Assembly: GCA_946615965.1 (NCBI GenBank)
Contig: CAMOIC010000029.1
Location: 1-19,047, forward strand
Direction of reading: 5' to 3'
Length of the DNA: 19,047 nucleotides
Source of the DNA: UBA3700 sp002372775
GTDB taxonomy: Bacteria; Bacillota; Clostridia; Christensenellales; UBA3700
Part shown: piece after piece, positions 7,502 to 15,559 of the stretch
Position numbering within the stretch: position 1 is the stretch's first letter
Layout of the letters: each line of letters opens with the position of its first letter
Notes under the pieces: generated by a model
The model's database searches: none
What the model saw: the letters and a program-made list of their open reading frames with translations, nothing else
What the model was told of the DNA's origin: nothing
Made by a program: the position numbers and the translations under genes

Positions 7502-8888
7502 TTTCAATTTCTCCTTTTGTTTCTTCGACTATATTTCCATTAAATACTTGATCGTTAATTAGTCCTGATTGTCTTGCTACTACTGTTGCTGACACTGAAG
7601 CTGTTGAAACGTTATCTAGTGTTCTTACCATGTCAGAGATTGTGTTAATAGGCATCAACAAGATTACAGCGGCTACTGGCAAGTCTAATATTCCGAATAA
7701 TCCGATTGCAGATACTACAGCTATTCCTGGAACACCTGCGCTACCTAGTGACATAAATAGAGCTAAAACAGCAAGTACTATGTAATCTCCAATTCCCCAT
7801 TCAATTCCAACAGCATTAATATAGAATATTGCTAAAAGAACTGGCCATACGCTTGTGCATCCAGGCATTCCTATTGTTGTTCCAAGTGGAGCTGTAAAGT
7901 TTGCTACTTCAGAATCAACACCAACATTCTTAGTTAAATCAGATATTGTTACAGGCAATGTTCCAACACTTGATTGAGTTGTAAATGCTGTTGCTTGTGA
8001 ACGAGCAATCTTTTTGAAGAATTTGAATGGATTTACTTTTGCTACGAATTTTAGAATTATTGCATGATATCCATATGTATGAATTGCGCATACTGCGTAA
8101 ATCACTAAAACAAGTAATAATAATTGAATAATAGAATCTTTATTTGAAATAATCTTGCTTGCAGAACCAGCGATTAAGCTAAGTACGGCGAATGGTGTTA
8201 AATCAATAATAAAGCTTAATACTTTGTATAAGATTTCTTTTAGAGCTTCTATAAACTTAGCAAAAGGCTTAACCTTATCTTCACCCTTTTCTTTAGCTAC
8301 ACTAACAAAGGCTAGTGCTAAAGCAATTCCAGTAATAATTATTGCTACAACATTATTGTTTGCAATATCTTCTGAGAAGTTGCTTGGGAATAAGCCAAGT
8401 AGAACTTTATCAAATGATCTTGTTAAACCTTTGTAAGCACCAATTGTACTAGAAGATACTGAAGATATTTCGCTAAATATAGAACCTGCGTTTTTACCAA
8501 TACCAAGAGTAACACCCACAATAATACTTAAGATAATTGCAACAAGTGCTGAAGATAATAACCAAACTACAGACTTAAGTCCAATCTTCTTCATCTTACT
8601 GCCATCTCTTAATTGAATAAAGCTTGAGATAATAGATACCAATATAACAGGAGCAACAAGCGCAGTAATTATATTTACATAAATATCTCCCAATAAATCT
8701 ACCCACTTAAGATATGTGTTATCCTCTGAGGCAAATACAACGCCTACAATTACGCCTAGCACTAAGCTTATTAAAATTACTAGTGTCCAGTTGATCTTAT
8801 TAGATAAATACCATAATAAGCCAAATAGTAAGAACACTACTGCTACTGCTAAAAGCGATATCCAATTAATACTTAAAAATAAATCCAT
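7485..8888 (-). CDS. tcyP: TcyP-like cystine symporter (dicarboxylate/amino acid:cation symporter family)
   Basis: A 467-residue polytopic symporter of the DAACS/SDF family, close in length and motifs to the sodium/proton-coupled cystine importer TcyP. The family's serine-rich hairpin motif is present as TTQSSVGTLP (303-312), followed by IGMPGC and SLGSAGVPG re-entrant and substrate-site motifs and the C-terminal MPINTISDMVRTLDNVS segment, where the Asp and Asn bind substrate or cation. An in-frame ATG at 8921 would start inside the upstream terminator. ATG 8888 has GGAG seven bases before it, immediately after the terminator U-tract, and I take it as the true start. It is the first structural gene of the sulfur operon and is directly controlled by the leader-peptide attenuator. 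Uptake of glutamate, aspartate or methionine instead of cystine cannot be excluded from sequence. Confidence 0.87.
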   Translation of the reverse strand: MDLFLSINWISLLAVAVVFLLFGLLWYLSNKINWTLVILISLVLGVIVGVVFASEDNTYLKWVDLLGDIYVNIITALVAPVILVSIISSFIQLRDGSKMKKIGLKSVVWLLSSALVAIILSIIVGVTLGIGKNAGSIFSEISSVSSSTIGAYKGLTRSFDKVLLGLFPSNFSEDIANNNVVAIIITGIALALAFVSVAKEKGEDKVKPFAKFIEALKEILYKVLSFIIDLTPFAVLSLIAGSASKIISNKDSIIQLLLLVLVIYAVCAIHTYGYHAIILKFVAKVNPFKFFKKIARSQATAFTTQSSVGTLPVTISDLTKNVGVDSEVANFTAPLGTTIGMPGCTSVWPVLLAIFYINAVGIEWGIGDYIVLAVLALFMSLGSAGVPGIAVVSAIGLFGILDLPVAAVILLMPINTISDMVRTLDNVSTASVSATVVARQSGLINDQVFNGNIVEETKGEIENEKAI

Positions 8889-8899
8889 ACTATATCTCC

Positions 8900-8929
8900 A
8901 AAAAAAATCCTGCATTCTCATGCAGGACT
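8900..8929 (-). terminator. Attenuator terminator in front of the symporter gene
   Basis: On the minus strand, TCCTGCAT-GAGA-ATGCAGGA (8927-8908) is a perfect 8-bp stem with a GNRA tetraloop, extendable by a G-U and an A-U pair, followed by eight T. It ends immediately before the GGAG of the symporter gene, so it must be bypassed for the operon to be expressed. Its 5' arm is the segment that can instead pair with 8973-8966. Confidence 0.88.
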
Positions 8930-8965
8930 AAATGTTATTTTCTTGTTTCTTGTTAATGCGTTAAA

Positions 8966-8973
8966 AGTCCTGC
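8966..8973 (-). promoter_or_regulatory. Antiterminator 5' arm
   Basis: GCAGGACT (8973-8966) is exactly complementary to AGTCCTGC at 8929-8922, the 5' arm of the terminator; pairing them dissolves the terminator. The arm begins on the last base of the leader peptide's TAG, so a ribosome at the stop codon would cover it. A small competing hairpin, GTTAC-GAAAG-GTAGC (8986-8972), can also occupy its first bases. Confidence 0.75.
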
Positions 8974-9035
8974 TACCTTTCGTAACTACACATGAATGAC
9001 ATATAACACATTTCCATCATTAAATTTCTTTTCAT
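8973..9035 (-). CDS. Met/Cys-rich leader peptide of the sulfur operon
   Basis: A 20-codon reading frame, MKRNLMMEMCYMSFMCSYER then TAG, lies entirely in the untranslated leader. It has AGGAG ten bases before its ATG and begins about 45 bases after the predicted transcription start. Six of twenty residues are Met (1, 6, 7, 9, 12, 15) and two are Cys (10 and 16, codons at 9008-9006 and 8990-8988), a strong excess for such a short peptide. The stop codon touches the antiterminator arm. This is the layout of classical amino acid attenuation: ribosome stalling at Cys or Met codons frees the arm and lets transcription continue, while full translation covers it and the terminator forms. Translation and the sensed amino acid are inferred; the geometry is seen directly. 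Confidence 0.8.
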   Translation of the reverse strand: MKRNLMMEMCYMSFMCSYER

Positions 9036-9086
9036 TTTTTACTTTCTCCTATCTCCCTAGTATGTTAGTAGGTTGATTACAACAAG

Positions 9087-9115
9087 ATTATATTACTGTT
9101 AAAATTTCTTGTCAA
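9087..9115 (-). promoter_or_regulatory. Consensus sigma-A promoter of the sulfur operon
   Basis: On the minus strand TTGACA (9115-9110) and TATAAT (9092-9087) are both perfect and separated by exactly 17 bases. Transcription would start near 9080, giving a leader of about 190 bases. A full-consensus promoter suggests constant initiation with control placed downstream, at the attenuator. Confidence 0.9.
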
Positions 9116-9162
9116 TTGTTTTTTGCAAATAATTTAACAAAATATTTTTCTCTATTAAACTA

Positions 9163-9200
9163 ATAAAAACAGGCGACCTTAGTATTATCTAAAGCCGCCT
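9163..9200 (-). terminator. Terminator of the large lipoprotein gene
   Basis: On the minus strand a 12-bp stem (AGGCGGCTTTAG with CTAAGGTCGCCT, two G-U pairs) encloses the loop ATAATA and is followed by GTTTTTATT. It lies 25 bases after the stop of the lipoprotein gene and about 50 bases before the -35 box of the sulfur operon, separating the two units. Confidence 0.88.
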
Positions 9201-9224
9201 ATATCACCTATTTGTTATATCCTA

Positions 9225-12116
9225 TTATTCGCCTTCAATATACCAATCGAATGTTATCTTCATTATATAACAATAGTTAGATGTATCTAGAATAGTTGGT
9301 TCAACTATATCTGGATGTTCATCATATATTGAAATAGAGTCCACATCAACTTCTTCTACACATGGTTCATTATTAATATCAAATGCATAATTACTTAATA
9401 CATTAGAGTCTGTAATTGTAACCCAAATAGTATATTCATATTGACCTACTTCACATTGATTGCGGCCTGCATATATTTCAGCTATTGGATCCCACTCTCT
9501 TGACATATCAGTAATTAAAACTGCACCAAAATCATTAATGTTTAATGTTGTGCCATAACCTGGTGATCTATAATCTCCATTGTATGGTACTACATCATCC
9601 ATATGTCCATCTATCGTGACATAAAAATCATATCTTGTAATATACTTCTTAGTTACTTCATAACTAGTACTACTTTCCGCATGTGTACCATTAACAGCCC
9701 AGCCCATTGTTGGATATATAACAGTAACATTATTATAACCATCTGCATTAATTGGCATTAATTCTATTGTTGCTGTTTGATTACCTACGTCATGAGGAGC
9801 GCTACTGTTTGCGATTTCTAAGCCTTCTGGAATATTATCTACATATGGAACTCCTGAACCATATTCGTAAGTATTTTCATTAACCCATACCATAGCACTT
9901 GCATCAATTGTAGTATCCAATACTACCCAATAAACTATAGGATATTCTACAATCTCATAGTTATCTTCAAGATTGCTCTTTAAGGCAACATTCATAATTG
10001 ATTGATATCTACCAACAGAGGTCATATCATCAGATTCTACATATGCGTTTCCATCATGTTTATAATTCACAAAGCTATAATCAAAATCAATATAATCTGA
10101 TACTGTCCAATTATATTCATGTGAAAAATCCCTTGCTAACACGCTATTACCATGATATCGTTCAACAGCAAAGTATGCACTTGAGAATGTCAATGTTTTA
10201 GCAACACCTGTATAGAAACTATAACAGCCATGATTATAATAATCTACCGTTGTTCCTTGAGAAGATGCAAATACATGCATCCTAGCTTTTTCAATTTGCC
10301 ATTCAATTTCTACTTCTGTAAGTACATCACCTGTATCATAATCAACGAATTGCAAACTAGCATCAGTAGAACCAATAGTTGCAACTGTTTTATAATAACC
10401 TGCATTTATAGCGCTAACAATAGGGTTTTGCATATCATAATTACCTTGCGTTGCACCATAGTAAGTATTAACCGTTATATCTCCATATTGATCCCAGACA
10501 GAACTGAATTTAAATTCCCTTACTTGGGCTAGACCATTGTAAAAATAATCGCCATATATATCGATATACTTATCTTGATTATCCTCAAATATGTGATAAT
10601 CTTTATCCCAATCATAACTAGCATTTAAACTTAGTTTAGCTACACTAACATTAGCGGTAATCGCTAATGGTTTGTAATTGCTATTATGATAGAAATTATA
10701 ATGGATTTGGTATTCACCAGCTGCAAAATCATAACCTTCAGTATCGGCATATTCTAGTCGAGATTCTTGATCATAAACTCCACTTTCTTCAAGCCATGCT
10801 TGAGTTGCGCTAGTAAAACCAATCTTGTCTGAATCTAATGCATAATCAAAGTCATAACCAAAGTCATATACACCTTCCATATCCCAAGTATTTGATGAAT
10901 ATGCTTGAGGGATAACATAATCAATTGGATCAACCATTATATGTAGCAATCTTTCTGATGCAACACTCACATTATCTTCATATCTATAGTTGTACCAGCA
11001 AGCATCATTTACAGTAATTCGAACCCAATACGCATATGAATATACATTTTGAATAGTCACATTCTCAATATTTACTATTCCTGAATAGTCGTCCAAATTA
11101 GTTGTATAAGCAATATCATTTCCTGTGTAATCAAAATGATACAATGTTACATTATCATCAATAGACGATGACAACGCATTTGTAACAACTGGGGCTGGAA
11201 GCACTGCCTTATCAATAGTAAATGTGTCGACTTGTACAAAAGTTAAGTTGTTTGCAAAAGTATAATTGTTTTGATAATTCTCTTTAATTTCCGCGTAGCA
11301 AGTATAATCACCAGCATTTATTCCCTTTCTTGTATCCATGCCATTTTGAGCATAAGTAATAACTTCGTTATAATCACTTACAACTTGGAGTGACTTTTCT
11401 GTGCCATCATAAGTAAATGATTTGCTACCTTGAGCTGTAGGAACAGGAATTACCTTCTTTGTAATATTCCACCAATAATATCTACTATCCATACCATCTG
11501 AAAATACATAACCATCAGCAGCTTTTAATTCTGTTATATAATAGCCAGCATCTCTGTTTATTCTTGAATATATAGTATCTTCAGTAACTAAAACTTTTCC
11601 TTCTATTATTAATTGAGAAAGTGAACCTTCTTGCATTAGTGCATCTAATTTAGCAATAATATCTACTTCGCTTCCACTATATTCATATTCATAGTTGATC
11701 GTGTTATAATTCTGGTCCATATTATTAGGAAGAACAGGTAAGAGTGCATCTTCAGCATAAACATATACTGTTAAAATTCCATCTACACCCTTATATGTAA
11801 TGGTCACTGTATACGTTCCTGGCACCGTAAAGTCAACATTTTGATAAATAGAAAAATCAGTTACAATTTCACTTGTACCATCTGTGTAATTTACAGTAAC
11901 AGATAAATCATTACTTGTAAAAGACACATCAGCCCCAACAGGAATATTCACTGATCCATTAGTGATTACATAAGCTCCACCTGCGGAGTTTATTGTAAGA
12001 TTATTGATACTCTTTGTTGGCTGATCATTTTCATTATCACCACATGCTGTTAATACGAACACGCTAAGAGATAATATAATAATTATCGTTAGTAACAAAT
12101 AATAAGACTTTTTCAT
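9225..12116 (-). CDS. Large surface lipoprotein with Ig-like and MBG/YDG-like domains
   Basis: A 963-residue predicted lipoprotein: KK at the N-terminus, a hydrophobic stretch, and the lipobox LTAC with Cys25. Residues about 36-120 resemble a bacterial Ig-like domain (Big_3 type, with the typical GTYTVTITYKG strand near its end). Residues about 215-310 resemble MBG/YDG repeats (FTYDGTEKSLQV, INAGDY, FTIDKA). Further diverged modules follow, with similar FYNGLAQ and FYTGVAKTL strands. The protein is very rich in Tyr, Asn and Asp and nearly free of Cys after the lipobox. There is no LPXTG motif or SLH domain, so lipid is the likely anchor. Such proteins usually serve in adhesion or carbohydrate binding at the cell surface; no ligand can be named. 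It stands alone between two terminators. The start is preceded by a G-rich Shine-Dalgarno run (GGGGGTGGG). Confidence 0.82.
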   Translation of the reverse strand: MKKSYYLLLTIIIILSLSVFVLTACGDNENDQPTKSINNLTINSAGGAYVITNGSVNIPVGADVSFTSNDLSVTVNYTDGTSEIVTDFSIYQNVDFTVPGTYTVTITYKGVDGILTVYVYAEDALLPVLPNNMDQNYNTINYEYEYSGSEVDIIAKLDALMQEGSLSQLIIEGKVLVTEDTIYSRINRDAGYYITELKAADGYVFSDGMDSRYYWWNITKKVIPVPTAQGSKSFTYDGTEKSLQVVSDYNEVITYAQNGMDTRKGINAGDYTCYAEIKENYQNNYTFANNLTFVQVDTFTIDKAVLPAPVVTNALSSSIDDNVTLYHFDYTGNDIAYTTNLDDYSGIVNIENVTIQNVYSYAYWVRITVNDACWYNYRYEDNVSVASERLLHIMVDPIDYVIPQAYSSNTWDMEGVYDFGYDFDYALDSDKIGFTSATQAWLEESGVYDQESRLEYADTEGYDFAAGEYQIHYNFYHNSNYKPLAITANVSVAKLSLNASYDWDKDYHIFEDNQDKYIDIYGDYFYNGLAQVREFKFSSVWDQYGDITVNTYYGATQGNYDMQNPIVSAINAGYYKTVATIGSTDASLQFVDYDTGDVLTEVEIEWQIEKARMHVFASSQGTTVDYYNHGCYSFYTGVAKTLTFSSAYFAVERYHGNSVLARDFSHEYNWTVSDYIDFDYSFVNYKHDGNAYVESDDMTSVGRYQSIMNVALKSNLEDNYEIVEYPIVYWVVLDTTIDASAMVWVNENTYEYGSGVPYVDNIPEGLEIANSSAPHDVGNQTATIELMPINADGYNNVTVIYPTMGWAVNGTHAESSTSYEVTKKYITRYDFYVTIDGHMDDVVPYNGDYRSPGYGTTLNINDFGAVLITDMSREWDPIAEIYAGRNQCEVGQYEYTIWVTITDSNVLSNYAFDINNEPCVEEVDVDSISIYDEHPDIVEPTILDTSNYCYIMKITFDWYIEGE

Positions 12117-12138
12117 ATTAACCCACCCCCATATTATA

Positions 12139-12144
12139 ATTATA
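12139..12144 (-). promoter_or_regulatory. Possible extended -10 promoter of the lipoprotein gene
   Basis: TGATATAAT on the minus strand is an extended -10 box at 12144-12139, overlapped or flanked by two further TATAAT matches within 22 bases. No good -35 box is seen at 17 bases. The position suits a short 5' UTR for the lipoprotein gene. Confidence 0.4.
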
Positions 12145-12180
12145 TCATATTATATGAATAACTATTTTAAAGGAAAAAAG

Positions 12181-12215
12181 GCAAAAAAGTAGCAGGATTG
12201 GTTTCCTGCTACTTT
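12181..12215 (-). terminator. Terminator of the XRE regulator gene
   Basis: AAAGTAGCAGGA and TCCTGCTACTTT form a perfect 12-bp stem around a 6-base loop (12215-12186), followed by more T on the minus strand. It begins only 6 bases after the regulator's stop codon. Confidence 0.9.
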
Positions 12216-12220
12216 ATATA

Positions 12221-12919
12221 TTATTCTTCATCTTCATCTTTCGTTTTTAAAACATATTTATCTATTGGGTCTGCGATTATATAGTAGACTGGAATTGTTA
12301 TGAACAAGAACCAATAAGGATGCCATAAACCATATTCCATACCCAAGAATAGATAAATAAATGTTACTAAACATGGATATACGAATTTAGATAATTGCTT
12401 CTTAATAATCACTTCAAACACGCTCATAACAGCTGGCATTAACACCCATAGAGTCCAACAAATATGCCATCCATCAAACATTAATCCCCAAACAAGGAAT
12501 CCAATTAGTGTTAATATGGCAACTGCACCATCAATAGCACTCAACAATACAGCTTGCTTTTTATTGAACTTAACTTCTTTTCCATCCTTATCAAAGCACT
12601 GGATATGATTATTCTTAATCTTTAGAGTTTGACCCTCGTCATCTGTTAAAGATATACTCTCTTTCTCTTCTTCACTAGCTTTATCAATAACTCTATCTCT
12701 AATCTCTTGATCTGTTTCATTGTCATATAATAAATCATCCAATGAAACATTATATAATCTAGCAAGAACAATTAGATTATCTGTATCAGGTGAAGACTCT
12801 GCTCTCTCCCACTTAGATACAGCTTGTCTTGATATACCAAGCTTATCTGCAAGTTCTTCTTGAGAGTATCCATTTTCTTTTCTTAATTTTTGTAATCTGT
12901 TTGCAATTTCGATATTCAT
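12221..12919 (-). CDS. XRE-family regulator with a membrane-embedded C-terminal half
   Basis: A 232-residue protein. Residues about 6-62 form a Cro/C1-type helix-turn-helix with the common pattern YSQEELADKLGISRQAVSKWE and LYNVSLDDLL. After an acidic linker, residues about 125-220 hold three or four hydrophobic helices, and the tail is charged (KTKDEDEE). Membrane-bound XRE regulators of this form are common in Bacillota and are thought to act from the membrane on nearby promoters; their signals are mostly unknown. The start is supported by AGGAGG eight bases upstream. It is monocistronic, with its own promoter and terminator. Likely targets are its own promoter or that of the adjacent lipoprotein; this is inferred from position only. 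Confidence 0.85.
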   Translation of the reverse strand: MNIEIANRLQKLRKENGYSQEELADKLGISRQAVSKWERAESSPDTDNLIVLARLYNVSLDDLLYDNETDQEIRDRVIDKASEEEKESISLTDDEGQTLKIKNNHIQCFDKDGKEVKFNKKQAVLLSAIDGAVAILTLIGFLVWGLMFDGWHICWTLWVLMPAVMSVFEVIIKKQLSKFVYPCLVTFIYLFLGMEYGLWHPYWFLFITIPVYYIIADPIDKYVLKTKDEDEE

Positions 12920-13007
12920 AACGCTTACCTCCTGTCCTCACCTACAATTTACCAAAGCTTTTCGGTTGCACACCACCAATTCTAGTTTGAATTTACGCAA
13001 CTATTGG

Positions 13008-13021
13008 TTTCATATTTGAAA
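13008..13021. promoter_or_regulatory. Palindrome in the XRE gene leader, possible operator
   Basis: TTTCA-AATA-TGAAA (minus strand) is a perfect 5+4+5 inverted repeat about 15-28 bases after the predicted transcription start of the XRE gene. It could be an autoregulatory site. Short AT-rich palindromes occur by chance in such DNA, so this is tentative. Confidence 0.25.
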
Positions 13022-13041
13022 ACAGCCCTATTTCCTATACA

Positions 13042-13070
13042 ATTATATACTAAAATATGGGATTTTTAAA
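13042..13070 (-). promoter_or_regulatory. Promoter of the XRE regulator gene
   Basis: On the minus strand TTTAAA (13070-13065) and TATAAT (13047-13042) are 17 bases apart. The -35 box lies inside the T-rich tail of the preceding terminator. The 5' UTR would be about 115 bases, long enough for operators. Confidence 0.6.
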
Positions 13071-13100
13071 AGATGCCCAGCAATATCATTTGCCGGGCAT
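13062..13100 (-). terminator. Terminator of the polyamine operon
   Basis: ATGCCCGGCAA and TTGCTGGGCAT (13100-13073) form an 11-bp stem with one G-U pair and a 6-base loop, followed by CTTTTAAAAAT on the minus strand. It begins 5 bases after the stop of the last polyamine gene. Confidence 0.85.
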
Positions 13101-13105
13101 TTGTA

Positions 13106-14287
13106 TTAACCTAAACGATTTTTAAAATTAGAATAATTAAACTTTTTTATTGTTTTTATCTCATTATTCTTTATGCCATAGATAGTTGGAAGTGGCATTC
13201 CATTAAATGTATTATTCTTACACATTGAATATATTGCCATATCTCCAAAAATCAAAAAGTCTCCCTCTTTTATTTCTTTATCAAAAGAATAATCTCCTAT
13301 AACATCACCAGCAAGACATGTTGGCCCTGTAAGTCTATATGTATACTTACCATCGCTACCTTTTTCAGCATTATATACAGGTGGCATATAAGGCATTTCT
13401 ATAACATCTGGCATATGACAAGCAGCAGAAGCATCTAATACTAGATTCTTTATTCCACTATTTTCAACAACATCTAAAACCTTAGTTACAAGATATCCCG
13501 CATTTAGAGCAATAGCTTCGCCAGGTTCAAGATAGATAGTAGCACCATATTTTTCTTTAGCATTATTAACAATGCTTATAAGCTTTTCAACATCATAATC
13601 GTCTCTTGTTATATGATGTCCACCACCCATATTTATCCATTTCATTTTCTTTAGTACACTAGAAAACTTTTCTTCTACAGCTTTAAATGTAATTTCTAAT
13701 GCATCAGAGTTTTGTTCACATAATGTATGGAAATGTATGCCATCAAGTAAAGCTAGAGTCTTTTCATCCATCTCTTTATCAAAGACTTCTTTTGTAACCC
13801 CAAGTCTACTACCTTTAGCACATGGGTCATATATCTCATGTCCATCTTGAGTTGAACACTCAGGATTAATTCTAAGGCCAATACTCATGCCTACTTCTTT
13901 AGCCTTTAACCCAAATTTCTTTAATTGATTAATTGAATTAAAAACAATATGATCAGCATATTCTAATAATTCATCAAAATCTTCTTCTTTATATGCACCA
14001 CAAAAAACATGAACTTCTTTGTTTGGCATTTCTTCCCTTCCAAGTCTTGCTTCAAATAAACCACTAGCTTCTGTTCCAGATAGATATTTAGAAATTAGTG
14101 GGTAATAAGTAAAATTCGAAAAAGCTTTTTGTGCAAGCAGTATCTTGCAACCTGTTTTTTCGATTACAGATTGCAATTTTTTGCAATTTGCCTCTATGGC
14201 ATTCTCATCAATTACATAACATGGAGTATGTAACTTTTTGAATGCATCTAGCATGCTTATTGTCATATTACTAAATGGCTTTGGCAT
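13106..14287 (-). CDS. nspC: Carboxynorspermidine/carboxyspermidine decarboxylase
   Basis: A 393-residue PLP decarboxylase of the alanine racemase/ODC fold, NspC type. It converts carboxyspermidine (or carboxynorspermidine, or carboxyaminopropylagmatine in the variant pathway) to the corresponding triamine. Visible features are the PLP lysine K54 in AQKAFSN, HFHTLCE (185-191), the glycine-rich phosphate site GGGHH (221-225), EPGEA (254-258), and the C-terminal Cys-x-x-x-Asp element in TCLAGD (Cys324), which completes the partner subunit's active site. Its start lies directly against the stop of the dehydrogenase gene, so the two are surely cotranscribed and act in sequence. It is the last gene of the operon, followed by a strong terminator. 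Substrate preference among the three carboxy-polyamines cannot be read from sequence. Confidence 0.88.
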   Translation of the reverse strand: MPKPFSNMTISMLDAFKKLHTPCYVIDENAIEANCKKLQSVIEKTGCKILLAQKAFSNFTYYPLISKYLSGTEASGLFEARLGREEMPNKEVHVFCGAYKEEDFDELLEYADHIVFNSINQLKKFGLKAKEVGMSIGLRINPECSTQDGHEIYDPCAKGSRLGVTKEVFDKEMDEKTLALLDGIHFHTLCEQNSDALEITFKAVEEKFSSVLKKMKWINMGGGHHITRDDYDVEKLISIVNNAKEKYGATIYLEPGEAIALNAGYLVTKVLDVVENSGIKNLVLDASAACHMPDVIEMPYMPPVYNAEKGSDGKYTYRLTGPTCLAGDVIGDYSFDKEIKEGDFLIFGDMAIYSMCKNNTFNGMPLPTIYGIKNNEIKTIKKFNYSNFKNRLG

Positions 14288-14288
14288 A

Positions 14289-15548
14289 TTAATCTACAAG
14301 TACTGGGTTATGAGATTCGCTTCTTGGAAGACCATATTTATCTAAAGCATCTAGGAATGGATCTGGGTCGAACTCCTCTACTGTATGAACACCCTTTGTT
14401 GTCCACTTGCCTGTTACTAGCATTAATGCTCCACACATTGCAGGCACACCCGTTGTGTAGCTAATAGCTTGGCTTTCAACTTCCTTATAGCATTCTTGGT
14501 GATCACATACATTGTAGATATAGTATGTCTTTTCCTTGCCATCTTTCTTACCGCTAAAGATACATCCTATATTTGTCTTACCGTGTGTTCTTGGACCAAG
14601 TGAAGCTGGGTCTGGAAGTAATGCTTTTAAGAACTTGATTGGAACAATTTCTTGTCCTTCAAACATAACAGGAGTTGTAGATAACATACCTACATTCTCT
14701 AAGCACTTCATATGAGTTAAATAGCTTTGTCCAAATGTCATAAAGAATCTAATTCTCTTAACTTCTGGAATATTTAAAGCAAGAGATTCAATTTCTTCAT
14801 GGTGTAAAAGATACATATCTTTCATACCAACTTTATCAAAATTATATTCTCTCTTAATGCTCATAGCTGGAATTTCTACCCAGTGGCCATTTTCCCAATA
14901 GCTACCAGGAGCAGATACTTCACGTAAATTAACTTCTGGGTTAAAGTTTGTAGCAAAAGCATAACCATGATCACCACCATTGCAATCAAGAATATCAATA
15001 TTATCTATTTCATCAAATTCATGCTTTTTAGCATATGCACAATAAGCTTGTGTAACCCCTGGGTCAAATCCACAACCAAGTAAAGCTGTTAAACCAGCCT
15101 TCTCGAATTTCTCACGATAAGCCCATTGCCATGAATAATCAAAGTATGCAGAAAAACCTGCTTCTTTACAACGCTTTTCGTAAATCTTTCTCCAAGCAGG
15201 ATCATCAGTATCTTCTGGTTCATAGTTTGCAGTATCCATATAGTTGACACCGCAAGCAAGACAAGCATCCATAATTACTAAATCTTGATAAGGAAGAGCT
15301 ATGTTCATAACAAGATCTGGTTTATATGATTTAATTAGAGCAATTACTTCTTCTACTTTATCTGCATCAACCTTAGCAGTTGTAATATTTGTCTTAGTTT
15401 TTCCTTCTAAGGCTTTCTTTAATGCATCGCATTTTTCTTTTGTTCTACTTGCAATACATAATTCAGTAAATACATCATCTACTTGACAACATTTTCTAAT
15501 TGCTACAGAAGCAACACCACCACAGCCAATAACTAATACTCTAGCCAT
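14289..15548 (-). CDS. Carboxynorspermidine/carboxyspermidine dehydrogenase (saccharopine dehydrogenase-like)
   Basis: A 419-residue NAD(P)H-dependent enzyme of the saccharopine dehydrogenase-like family, in the branch that condenses L-aspartate beta-semialdehyde with a diamine and reduces the imine. The N-terminal Rossmann motif is VLVIGCGGVAS (4-14), followed by ASRT, typical of the NADP-binding strand. Paired with NspC this is the carboxyspermidine route from putrescine to spermidine, independent of decarboxylated SAM. Beside an arginine-type decarboxylase and an agmatinase-type hydrolase, the related carboxyaminopropylagmatine route (agmatine as acceptor) is also possible. AGGAGG precedes the start by about seven bases. 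It is one base from nspC and 11 from speB. True saccharopine dehydrogenase of lysine metabolism is unlikely in this neighbourhood. Confidence 0.87.
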   Translation of the reverse strand: MARVLVIGCGGVASVAIRKCCQVDDVFTELCIASRTKEKCDALKKALEGKTKTNITTAKVDADKVEEVIALIKSYKPDLVMNIALPYQDLVIMDACLACGVNYMDTANYEPEDTDDPAWRKIYEKRCKEAGFSAYFDYSWQWAYREKFEKAGLTALLGCGFDPGVTQAYCAYAKKHEFDEIDNIDILDCNGGDHGYAFATNFNPEVNLREVSAPGSYWENGHWVEIPAMSIKREYNFDKVGMKDMYLLHHEEIESLALNIPEVKRIRFFMTFGQSYLTHMKCLENVGMLSTTPVMFEGQEIVPIKFLKALLPDPASLGPRTHGKTNIGCIFSGKKDGKEKTYYIYNVCDHQECYKEVESQAISYTTGVPAMCGALMLVTGKWTTKGVHTVEEFDPDPFLDALDKYGLPRSESHNPVLVD

Positions 15549-15559
15549 TTCTTATCCTC

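Noticed and set aside
8889..8921. In-frame upstream ATGs that would lengthen the symporter by 11 residues
   Set aside because: The longer start lies inside the attenuator hairpin and has no Shine-Dalgarno site, whereas ATG 8888 has GGAG at seven bases.
8922..9080. T-box or S-box control of the sulfur operon
   Set aside because: The leader lacks the T-box sequence (AGGGTGGAACCGCG type) and the S-box core; the space is filled by the leader peptide and its two alternative hairpins.
12186..12215. Nine-base complementarity between the XRE terminator stem (TCCTGCTAC) and the leader antiterminator region (GTAGCAGGA), as a possible trans interaction
   Set aside because: The terminator stem is self-paired and the shared sequence is short; chance similarity of GC-containing stem sequences is the simpler explanation.
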